Below, piece by piece: positions 26,801 through 37,400 of a DNA stretch of 64,000 bases (positions are counted from its first letter, which is position 1; every line of letters starts with the position of its first letter). The notes under the pieces were generated by a model. It searched no databases, was not told the origin of the DNA, and saw nothing but the letters and a program-made list of their open reading frames with translations. The position numbers were made by a program, and so were the translations under genes. Origin of the DNA: Himantopus leucocephalus (Eukaryota > Chordata > Aves > Charadriiformes > Recurvirostridae); contig RSEF01000017.1 of NCBI GenBank assembly GCA_003993805.1, positions 8,495,111 to 8,559,110 on the forward strand, in the 5' to 3' direction.

Positions 26801-27899
26801 ACCCTTCAAAAGGGAGCACAACATTCCCTTTTTAGCTGAAAGCTAGTGGTAGCAAAACCTTCTGCATTACATGCAAAGTCCCTCACATAACTGCAGCCCT
26901 CTCCCAGCTGAAAGCCCCAGAATGTTTTGTCATGAGAAGCACCGATTTCCTGCACTGTTGCATACTGCAGCCTCAGTGCTTGGTGCTAAGCATGCCACAC
27001 TTGCAGGGGCGGGCAGCGAGCTCTCTGAGCTCCACACCAGCACCTGACCCTGAAGATTTTCCCACCTCCCCCCGTAATCTGCTGCCTCCTGTTCTGTCTG
27101 TGATGTTGGCCTGAACCTTCAGACCAGCAGCAAAAACTCGCCACCCTCCACCCTCAGATCTGTGTGCTGCAGAGCCAGGCATGCTGTCCTGCCCCCAAAA
27201 GCACCTTGTGCCAGAGGACACTGGACTGAGGAGACACTAAAATTGAGTAAGAGCCACCACTGACAGACTTTGCTACGGTTGTTACTGTACTGCAGCAAAA
27301 ACTAGCACCACCTTCCTGTAGCTGGGGCACAGTAACAAGTAAGAAAGGTAAGGAAACAGTATAAAAAAAAAGTCAGGTTCTAAATGAACTGTTTCCAAGG
27401 CAATGCAGATCCTGCAACAACTGCTCTGTTCCACTCCATCAAAGGCATTAGCACAATGGAAGAATGCTGATTTTTAGGTAAAGGGTAATAAAATAACCAC
27501 TCTTCCAGCAGAGTGCTAATACGTGCCAGCAACTCACAACAGAGTGAGCACTCAGCAACGTTCCAAGATGCAAGACTCCTGTTTCTTAATTAATATGTGG
27601 ATCACTCTAGCATCTAGTTGTTTCAGAGCTGTATTTCACTAGGATCTGAACATGTACAAGCCAGCTGACAGATGAAGTTCCTGCCCCTCAATGCTGTTTC
27701 ATCACTTTGAACTTACGTACCAACAGGAAAACATGACTACTTTCCTGTCACTCTGATCCATGCTTATAATGCAACAGGTATAAAATTACTACAAACACTT
27801 CATATGAATGAAGTAAACTCATTAATACTCATTAATACATGCAATGTCCTCACTGAATACTTGTCTGATTAAGGACCATAAGCACCTGGACATGCTCAG
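23893..27899. other. Intergenic DNA between GPSM1 and the CR1 fragment
   Basis: I see no gene. Open frames are short with no family signature. A perfect 14-base palindrome GGGTGTATACACCC lies at 24055-24068. Confidence 0.6.
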
Positions 27900-28250
27900 C
27901 TGAAAGAACTGGGTTTGTTCAGCCTGGAGACAGAAAGGCTAAAAGGGGTTTTACTGCTTTCTGTAGCTCGCTAATGAGAGGGTGTAGAGAACAGAGACAG
28001 GCTCTCCTCAGAATTGCACAGTGACTGGAAAGAAGGCAATGCGTCCAAGCTGAAACACAGGAAATTTCAGTTAGGTGTTGGGGTTTTATTCACTATGGGA
28101 TTAGTCAAATACCGGAACAGGGGTCCAAAGAGGTTGTGGGATCTCCATCCTCAGAGATACTCAAGACAAGACCCTGAGCATCTTGCTCTGAACAAGGGGG
28201 TTGGACAAGAAACCTCCAGAGGTCTCTTCCAACCTGAATTGTTCTTTGAT
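27900..28250 (+). mobile_element. CR1 LINE, truncated 3' end
   Basis: The segment follows the 3' untranslated end of bird/reptile CR1: TTGTTCAGCCTGGAGA near the start, a GGGGTCCAAAGAGGTTGTGG stretch about 28110-28140, and the terminal GAGGTCTCTTCCAACCTGAA with TTCTTTGAT, a decayed form of the ATTCTATGAT end repeat. It has indels and no intact reverse transcriptase, so it is an old 5'-truncated insertion. Its presence supports a sauropsid, most likely avian, genome. Confidence 0.85.
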
Positions 28251-29218
28251 TGCAAATTTAAAACCAGAAGAAAGCATACATTTCACTGTACTTCAGGCTA
28301 ATGGACCTCAAGAGAAGTTAAACTTTCATGCAGGCAGAGGAAGTAAGCCCCAGCAAAGTGCAGTATGATCACCTCACAGCCTGATTCATCACTACTTGAG
28401 TGTTATATGCAGGTAAACACCTACATTTTTCATTTATTAAATTATTTTTTTCTTCTAACTGATCTTAACATGCAGCAGTAGCTTTAATAACCACCTCAAT
28501 ATCTGTCAAGTAACTCTTAGACAACTTTCTAGGTGCTCTACTTATCTCCAACATGCTTCACAAATACTAATTTTGCCTGCACGCCCATCCTCCCCCTCAC
28601 CAACAGGCAAGATGCACAACCCCGATGCCAGGAGCCGCTCACCGACGCCTCGCCCCGAGCGTGGGGGCAGACGCTCCCACAGGGCAGCTCATGCCAAAAC
28701 CCACAAAGACAGAATACTTTCAGCCCTGATGCAAGCAGCACAGAAGTGAAACTCTGGAAGATGGCAAGGGAGAGAAAAAAGCAGCATGTAACTTCAGTAA
28801 GAGCTAGTGCTGTGACCCTCCTGCAGGGTCATTTTGGCTTTGTGAACTCACATGGGGCCGGGGCACACCTCCTCAGGTGGTATCAATTGCCTCTTCTGCT
28901 CTGCTGCTCTGCCCTGGGATGCACCTCCACCAGCTGCTGCCATGCAACACCTGGGCTGGGCCAGGAGACATCGCTAAAACCTCCACCTGCAGCTGCACCT
29001 CCCTAGGCCAATCCACACGGACAAAGAATTACTGCCTCCCTTCTCAGCACAAAACAAAGCAGGGCTCCTGACACTGCTGAAGCACTGAGAGTTGACTAAA
29101 ACTCAGGAAGAAAAGTACCAGGAAAAATATCAATGCTCCATCTCTAAAAACATTAGCTTGATCAAAGGCAAAATTACGCAAGACAAAGACACACAACAGA
29201 GAAAGACCAATGCCCGAG
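28251..29218. other. Intergenic DNA downstream of DNLZ
   Basis: Nothing recognisable. The longest open frame (28533-29006, +) has no domain and looks accidental. Confidence 0.55.
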
Positions 29219-29224
29219 TTTATT
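29219..29224 (-). terminator. DNLZ: Poly(A) signal of DNLZ
   Basis: AATAAA on the minus strand about 87 bases after the DNLZ stop, giving a very short 3' UTR. Confidence 0.75.
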
Positions 29225-29310
29225 TTAAACACAGAAATTTCCCACTGAAATCAGGGAATAAAGGTTAAGAGTCTCTCTTGACATCAGCAGAACAACACAA
29301 ATCCCATTCG

Positions 29311-30779
29311 TCAGGTCTGTCCCTTGCTGCCAGTCTCTGGGGCGGCTTCCCCGCTTTCCCCCTCTGTGGACTGACCTTGAGACCCGGTATCTGCTGAGCT
29401 TTCCAGAAGCAGTTCCAAGGCTTCCTCACCAGCCACACGTCTCACCTTCTCCCCTTTGGCTGCCAGGATTTCCTCGATATTCCTAAACAGCGATTTGAAA
29501 ACCAACAGTGACACTACAGCAAAGGCTGGAGTCAGGCACAGGTTCACTCTCTCACACTTTGCTCTCAGGATTAACACTACGCAGCAAATCACACGTGAGC
29601 ATTACCACAGTATTTCTCCATAAAGAGTTTGGGAAGCAGATAAAACCACCCAAACCTTCTGGGACTATTTCCATCCATTAGGATCAATAATTTAGCAATT
29701 ATGGCTAAACAGAAATTTTTAAAGATATCTCAGGGAGTTAGAAATCACTGAAATTCAGCAGCAGATGGGTCTACACATTTGAAGAGCTTAGGCAGGGAAA
29801 CCTAGCAGTGATTTGGCAAAGCCTGAGGGAGCACAGAACCACCCCACAGGCAGTAATTCACCTGCTGGCACCAACAAGGATGCCTGTGTGTCACACCGCT
29901 GCTGCTGCACCTTTACGCCATTTATTTGGATCCTCGGTAGCGATGGCCAAATTACAGGCGATTATAAAGCTCAGTTTGTTGCTTTAAGGAACTAGATAAA
30001 ACAGAATTATACCCAGCAAAAACTTGGGTTTTCTCTGAACCACGTTTTAAAAGCATCAAAGAAATAACGGATCATCTCAGGAGGATCCCGCTACAGCTCA
30101 GCGGTCCTCTCCCCTGCCACACAAGAGCGTTGCTGGGGCACCTACCTCTTCCCCTCCAGGTCTGAAAACCATCCCAGGTTATCGGCCATGACGTGGTGGT
30201 TCCCGCAGCCGGGACATGTCACGATCACCACCCCCTTATGGTAGGCTAACTTGGAAATGGTTTTTGCTGATCGGGTCTGGCAGACCTACAGAGCAAACAA
30301 AATGGGTTTTACGACCACAGCTACTGCAGCTTCTGGACCTTTTAAGGAAAAAACCACTTTATTTACCCGATTAAAACGTTTCTTTCCCCCTGCCTCACCT
30401 CTTAACTACTGCAACCGTGTCACGATGCCGCGCAGCTCAGCAGCACCGCGCCCCAGGGGCCGGACCCCGGCGGAGGCCCGCCCGCCGCCCCCCGGACAGG
30501 GCCCTTGTCTCTGGGGAGAGCCGTTTACCTCAGCCCGCTGCCGCCCCGGCCCCTCACACGCCGCCCCGCCAGCGCCCCCCCCGGCCCGCCGCCGCCCACC
30601 TTGCAGGTGTACACCAGGCGGTAGCGCGCGGCCGGCGGCTGCCCCGGGGCGGCGGCGCTGCAGAAGGGGCGGCGGAGCGGCGGGAGGCGGATCGGCGGGG
30701 CGGGCGGGGGGCGGCGGGGCCGCCATGGCGGCGCGGCGCGGAGCAGGGCCCCCAGCAAGGGCCGCGCCGCGCGCTGCAT
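29311..30779 (-). CDS. DNLZ: DNLZ (HEP1/Tim15-type), mitochondrial HSP70 escort protein
   Basis: DNLZ keeps the matrix chaperone HSPA9 (mortalin) soluble and stimulates its ATPase. Coding exons on the minus strand are 30600-30779, 30146-30285 and 29311-29482, giving 163 residues (human about 178). Residues 1-50 are Arg/Ala/Pro-rich without acids, as a matrix presequence should be. The DNL zinc finger follows: Cys59 and Cys62 (CKVC, split by intron 1), Cys84 and Cys87 (CPGC), and the signature ADNLGWF at 94-100. NIEEIL follows the finger, then a variable acidic/Gly/Ser tail. The start at 30779 is chosen because it begins the basic presequence and lies in the CpG island; the frame stays open upstream but is proline-rich and unlike the family. 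Confidence 0.95.
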
Positions 30780-31010
30780 GGCGCTGGCGCAGGCGCGCGG
30801 AGGGGGCGGGCGCGGAGGCGGCGGCGGCCATGTCGGGGAAGGGCGGCGGCCATGTCGGGGGCGGGCAGGCGCCGGGCCCGCCGCGGGAGGCCTGGGGCGG
30901 GGAAGCGGACAGCGCCCCCGGCCAACGGGTCGGTGGGACCGGTGGCCTCCGCCCTGCACAGGCCCGGGGTTCTCCCCGCAGGGAGAGGGGATGCCCCTCC
31001 GCAGGGGCGG
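30400..31010. promoter_or_regulatory. DNLZ: CpG island, DNLZ promoter
   Basis: The stretch is extremely GC-rich with dense CpG, covers DNLZ exon 1 and reaches about 230 bases upstream of its start. No TATA box is seen. It ends within about 110 bases of the putative CARD9 poly(A) signal, so transcription of CARD9 ends at the DNLZ promoter. Confidence 0.8.
30820..30860. repeat. Two 19-base direct repeats just upstream of DNLZ
   Basis: GGCGGCGGCCATGTCGGGG occurs at 30820-30838 and 30842-30860, 41-81 bases upstream of the DNLZ start codon. Each contains a CCAT core in a GC-rich setting. It could be a duplicated factor site or simple GC-rich slippage. Confidence 0.8.
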
Positions 31011-31117
31011 CGCACCAGGGACCTGCCTCGACTTCCAGAACAGCTCAGCTCGGGCCTGGTGGGGCACAGAGCGAGCGCCAACCACGGAGCCTCGGGGCTT
31101 TGGGCCCTTAAATCCTG

Positions 31118-31123
31118 TTTATT
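31118..31123 (-). terminator. CARD9: Possible poly(A) signal of CARD9
   Basis: AATAAA on the minus strand, about 250 bases after the CARD9 stop and about 340 bases before the DNLZ start codon. Confidence 0.6.
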
Positions 31124-31374
31124 TTATCTTTTTTCTGTGCACCGCACAGCTCTGGCATCACTACATTTCTAACAGACAGATGGACAAGGGGAGGGCAGGG
31201 GAGAGAGATGGACGTTGAAGGTGGACAAGGGGACAACAGTCCTGTTACAGACATTAACTTTTGATAAAAGATTTTAAAACCTGTCTAAACAAACAAAGTA
31301 GTCCGTTGAGAGAGAGACATGCACGGCAGCCCCCGGACCAGGCTGGTGTTCCCCTGGCAGGGTGGTTGCAGCTC

Positions 31375-31471
31375 TCAGGAGCCTTCGGTGTCGGTGTTGT
31401 CGCTGCCGGTGGTGTTCTCCCAGTCGGCCTCGTGGTGTCGGTCCTTTGGTACCCTTCGCATGGCTCTTTTT
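31375..31471 (-). CDS. CARD9: CARD9 last coding exon
   Basis: It follows acceptor GTTTTCAG, completes an arginine codon begun in exon 11, and ends in DWENTTGSDNTDTEGS, almost identical to the mammalian terminus. This fixes the reading frame across the weak exon-11 donor. Confidence 0.93.
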
Positions 31472-34400
31472 CTGAAAACAAGACCAGACATTTCATTTTT
31501 AGAAGGTGTTTTCTGCGAACAAGTGGCATTTGAATGCTTTGGGGAGTTCAGGGGGGAGGTTCATCAATTCACTCAGTGTTTAATTGAACACAGCGGTTTG
31601 CTCACACACACACAGCATAAAGCTGTGACTGATACCAAACATAGGGTAGAGAGAATTCATCTAAATTGATGAAGACATTCTTCATTTCTTGAAGTGTGGT
31701 GTATTGTTGATGCTCAGTTGAAGAAGCCAAGAAATCCTACCCAAAGTCCTTTCTTTAATAAAAATAGTATTGTCAACAGTCAGTAGTTTACAATGCAGTA
31801 GGAGCACTTCTATCTAATGCTAGAACTAAGGTCCCTGTTTTACAAGGTTTTCATTGGTCTCATGCCCCATAAAGGCAGTGATTGGGGAAGATACCGGGCA
31901 GTTGGAGAACAGGTCTTCAAACAAGAGCATTTGAAGAGGACAGAGGGTGGAAATGTGCTCCCATTCACAGTCGCAGGAGCTTGGTCTTGAATGTCAGCAG
32001 TACGTCAGTGAAGGTCAGACAGATTTCACTTGCATGGGAGAAATCTATCAAACTTATTAACAAGCAGTTCTTTGGAGCACCCTCCACTCCCTGCTGTGGA
32101 ACCATCTGCACGGTCCAGAGCAAACGCGATCATTGCTATCTTGGCTACCTTTGGTACTAAAGCAGGAGTCTCAACCAGTTCAACTAGAAGCATGAGCCCC
32201 TGGAGATAAGATCAGTAATGAATTTATGCCCTCCATGAATCAAGCTTGGGGACAGGATGGACAGAAAATAGGAAATACATACAACAAGCTAATCAGTTAA
32301 GTCACACGGGTATGTCTAAATTAGTCCTGCTTACTAAAGTCCAGACCTTCGGTAACGTTCAAAGCAGTCCTTCATCCTCCTCCGCTCCTTTTCTGCCAGT
32401 TCCTCGTTGGCTAAGCCACACTCCTTGAACTGGGGGGGAAAAAAAAAACAAAACAAAACAAACGTGAACTGGATTCCTCTAAAGATCAGATCAATGTTAG
32501 CACCAGATAGTGCAAACCTGCTCTGCAAACGTGGCCGGTGTTGAGGCTGATGTACTGCATGTGACCTCTGCAGGGTAAAAGGCTGCAGACCACCCAAATA
32601 AGCTTGGTCATTTCTCCTCTCAGACTTGTTTGTCCAATGAATCAGTTTACATTTAAATGAAGGAGAAAAAAAATGGGAACCTATGCCTTCAGATGACCAA
32701 GAACAGCTGTTTACTACCAAACCCCTCTCCAGGAAAGCAGTCCACTGTGTACAGCCAGCTTCCTGCATCTGCTTGGGCCTGCGGAATGAAGTACAGCATG
32801 TTCATTTCTGGGCTGTCCACTCTTGTGTGTGCAGGATGGTAACACATCTGTTTCACATAGTTTTACCGTCTTTATTCTCTCCCATTTGTAAATTTGGGAT
32901 TCTGTTTTCTGTACCAACAATAATAACTGCAGACAATTAAACTGGAAAACATCCACACCCAGAGATGAAGGCCAGAAAGTAATTAGAAGTTTCTTAGCAC
33001 AGATGGAGAAATAATCACTGTAAGTGTTCTGCTGTTCAGAGCTCACCCTTTTTGGAGGGTGAATTTTGCACAAAGTTCTCATATTTTGGAAAAGCAGTGG
33101 CTACTTACATGCTTCTCAAACCCGGTAAATCCATCATTAACAAGAACATTAAAGATCACAAACCCCAGTTGCAGTAAAGAAGAGCCCACAAAGATTCTCT
33201 TACACTGGGTGACTTTGGAGGCAGACTGCTCTCTAGAGTGCTAAATTGCTGGTTTTGTCCTTCAGGGCAATCTTCTAAGAGAAGGAGAAATCACAGCTTT
33301 AGTCATAGTTGCGATTGCAAAGTAACGTCTCCTTCCACCAGTTCATCAAACAGCGGTAGCTGTAATGTAACAGCCGCCCAGCACTACACAGAGTCAACAG
33401 CAGAACTGAAACCAAGCCTCAAAACGTTCAGGATTCAGTCCTGTGATCAATGCACGCGTCACTTCTCATTTTACTGGAACCTTCAATCTTGCTTAGGATG
33501 ATGGAGTTCCCCATCAGGCTCAGAAAGAGACAGCAGCTTTCTAGTTTCTGCTTATGCAGGAGCAAAATGAGTACTTGCAAAGCCGCACCTCTGCTTAGCA
33601 TCATTAACAAAGGATAATAATGTTAGAGGTCACCATGAAAAATCATGTTGATCATTATTTTAACCATAATTTGTTCCTGTTCCCCAACAACTAAGTTGTG
33701 CATATCAAGGCACTTCACATCAGACCATATTTTAGTGAAACTCCTTATGTGGTGATCAGGTATCGTGATAGATATTTTTCAACTGAGCACGGTAGAATAA
33801 TAAAAGGCTTTTTGGATCAGCATTGTTTAGCTTTTGTGAAAAATCTCCCATCTCAATGAATGACAAGGTCATTTAGATCTTCCAGGAGATCAAAACAGAA
33901 AATTGCTTCTACTGTGCTAGTTTCCTTCCTTTCTCAGCAGGTTTTGAAAGAGAATTTCAAGTTCTTAGAGGAGCCTATTAATTTCTTTCCACACTGCTGA
34001 ATCATTTCCACTGGGGATGCCACAGAAACAGAACCAGTGACAGCGTTAACTACATGGTTCTGCTTTTGTGAAAATAGCCTGCAACACAAAAGGGAAGAGG
34101 GGAGGGAAAAATCCCTGGAGAAAGCCACATGGTCCAGCTGAAGTGGAAAGATGTTTGTTCTGTTCTCAGGTCTGCCACAAATGCAAGAGGAGTGAAAAAA
34201 GACACCCAGGAGCTATTTCTCAAAGGCACCAGGTGATTTTTCCTGAACAAATTCAGTAGACAGACTACCTAAAAACAAAACAAAAAAAAAAAAAAAAGAC
34301 TCGAGGTCCTCGGATGGTCTAATGATAACACTTTTCCCAGGTCATTCAGGTGCATGAAAGACCCTTTCACAGACCACATAGTAAAGAGAACCTGTGGAGC

Positions 34401-37400
34401 TTTTTCTCTGAAAAGAGCTTTACAAGCATTCACTGTTCCCAGCATCTGGGGACATGTTCTCCTCTTTATAGGTGAGAAAGATGGTGGTATAGCAGAATGC
34501 CTTGATTTATGGGTACCTATTCTGAGTCATCTCAAGGAGGTCTTACTCAGAGTGCCAAGCACACCCCACTGAGAAGCATCTCTCACAAACTGAGTCCCCA
34601 GTCAGACTACCTGTTCTTCACTAAAAATAAAACCCAGCAATATCTTTTATGTCCCTTTGAAACACTCCAGAATTCTACTCTACGTTTTCCCAAGAAAAGC
34701 CTTACTTTTAGTCGGATGTGTATCTTCATCTAGATGACCATGAAGAGTAAGCTGTGGGACAAAAACAAAGCAAGAACATGAGAATTGACCCTTATTCTGT
34801 CTCACACAGTAGCTAGGAACAGATGGAGGAATATAAGAAACAGGACATGCATAGAACCGACCTTTCCCTAGTGCATCTTGCTGTCAGCAAAACAGGAGAC
34901 AGCCAGAAGTTACAGGTCTATTCGTGGATTTATCCTCCATGAATAGATCCAGTTCCTTTGGCCTTATGTACTTTTAGCCTCCAGACAATGTGACAATCAC
35001 TTCCACGCTGAAGTTATAAACTAAGTGAAAACCCTTTACTACAGATGCCCCGAGGGTAAGACTTATTTTTGCCTGTTCTCCCACAAGAATGCCAATTAGA
35101 AGCAACTCAAAATAAGTCAATTCCCCTGATTTGCTTAGACTCAATAAATGTTGCTGGCTAATGCCGTAACTGTGTCCTACACTTTGAAATCTCAGGACAC
35201 AGGGAGATTCTGTCACTGGTCTGTTTTGCTGCTTCTGTACTTTTTGATATCACTGAAATGAGCCTGAGCTGTGGATTGAAAACTGCTATTACATGGGGAA
35301 CTGAGCACAAGTGAGGAATTTGAAACCATCCCAGAAGAAATTAAAAGGTAAACGAGGCACCCTACTCACTTCCTGGGAATCTCTGGAGGAGGTATCGTCC
35401 AGGTCAGAGGTCTGAAATAAAACCAGTATAAATTAATCATTCCTCATAAGCAAGGAAGTGGTAGTAAGGGAACATACAGGAGACTGAAAGCTCCAGAAAA
35501 CAGAGAAGTGAGGACTTCCTCCCTCCTACACTCCTGTCTGACTTGGAGAAAGTACACAAGATGCCACATTAATTAAAAGCTCTCGTATATCTGATTTCAT
35601 TCCAGAAAGTTTAGCACCCTTACACCCTGCTCTCATTTCATCCAAATAGCTCATACATGGTTTCTAAATAGAGTTCACTCTGGTGGTTGAGGATGCCCTC
35701 ATCGTTTTTGGACACGCTCCGAACACAAACACAGAAGCTCTCAGCATGCATCAGTCCAGCTTATCCATGCCTGGAACCAGGATGAGGTAATAGGAACCAA
35801 CACGTCTTTCATTTTTATAAATGAATGGAAATGGTTACCCATGCAGCTGGCCACTGTCTGCCGAATTCCAACTAGTTAGGTGCAACGGCTTCAGAACAGC
35901 CACGCTCTGGCCCTATACTCGGCTTCCCAACCCATCACACGGATGACAACCCCGCAGACATACCGGTGTGGGTAGCTCCAGTTGCAACCTTTTCAGCTTG
36001 GCTTCAGTAGCCAGTAACTGACTCTCCTTTTGGAAGAGCTGCAGTTGCATTTCGTCACATCGCTCCCCCAGTTCCCGAATCTGCTTGCGGTAAGTGTCCC
36101 TCTCAACCAGGTTCTTGGAGTACTGCGTATAGAACTGTTCTCGTGTCAGGAGTGCCTGGTGTAAGGGACAACATGCCGTGGGCATGTCACACAACAGTAC
36201 ATTCAGAGTTACCGTATCTGCCTACTTCAAGTAGCAAAGCAGGGATTAACAGCAGCTCCAAGAGGAATGTTTCATCACCTGGTCTCTTTCTGAAGCCACT
36301 TCCTCCATCTGCTGCAAGACAGCTTCGATCCTTTTTTTATACATCTGGGAGTCCTTCCTCAGAGACGTGCACTGTAGTTCAAGCATCTCTTTTTCCTCTG
36401 CATACTGTTGAGACAAGGTCAAAAGCACCGTGCTTGTCGGCAGAGCCTGAGCTAGACTCACCACTTGTGCTCTGTGCCACAGATTGCTATGGCCAGACCT
36501 CCATTCAATGTCCAAGTTCAGCCAGACTGTCGAGTTGGAGCAAGGCCAACCAGAAGGTCGGTCAACATGACTAGGAGGACTGCTAACATGATGGATTTAC
36601 GTGTACTTGAGCTGCCAATCATGATAAAAGCTGCCATTACCCTCAGGCTGAGGCAGGCACTGTTACTTAACACAGGCATTAACATGTAACAGTTAATGCC
36701 ACAAGCACAGAATCCTAAAATATTAGCGTGCCTTTTTTCCAACAAACTATAACACAGACACTAGAGTAGGAACAGCAAGGATTGCTGCCAAGCAGCTCCT
36801 CTGCTCCATAGACAGGACATTGCAGGTGCTTCACCTACCTATCTTACCCACAGACCCTCAGCAGGAATTTGCAATGCATCACGTACTTTGTCTTGGAGCA
36901 CCTCGGCTCGCCGCAGTTCCTTGCGAAGGCTGTAAATGGTGTTCATCAGCTCCCGGCGTTCTAGTATCTGGCTACAGTCATTCTCCAGAGTCTCATTGGA
37001 GAGGCTCTTCTCCAAATTCTGTTCCCTGGCAACCTGCTGGACAAAAAAAAGTGAGATACAGCAACCACCTAACTGCATATTAACTCTCTTCCCACAGTCC
37101 TATGTGCTCTATTTGACTTGGGAGAACAAGGCCACGGCTGACCCACACAATCATCAGTGCAGCCCCATCGCTGCCCTGGCTGCTACAAGTAGCAATATGG
37201 ACTCGCTTCTCAGGAGTCCATATTCAACCACCCCCACCAACCTGGAGAGTGTTCTCCAGCTCCTGATTCTTGGCCAAGAGCAACTCCTTCTCTTGCTGGA
37301 TCTCCCACATCACCTCATGGCTTGGACGCTGCTCTATGGCGTGCTTCAGTTTCATTGTGTGCTTACGCTCCAGTTTGCAGTCATCCTCAGCCTTCATGAG

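Noticed and set aside
28014..28301. 95-codon frame downstream of GPSM1
   Set aside because: It falls within the CR1 3' end, which is untranslated in the element.
30251..31111. 286-codon plus-strand frame across the DNLZ CpG island
   Set aside because: Low-complexity Gly/Ala/Pro/Arg made by CpG-rich DNA and antisense to a well-supported exon.
33115..33203. Open frame ending in donor CAT|GTAAGT next to CARD9 exon 10
   Set aside because: Its only acceptor would put a stop codon at the junction with exon 9, and the peptide does not resemble CARD9.
33880..34095. Strong acceptor (long pyrimidine tract, TTGCAG) with an open frame in the CARD9 linker region
   Set aside because: It needs a phase-2 partner, which exon 9 does not give, and has no good donor; the exon at 33204-33274 fits both phases and the linker.
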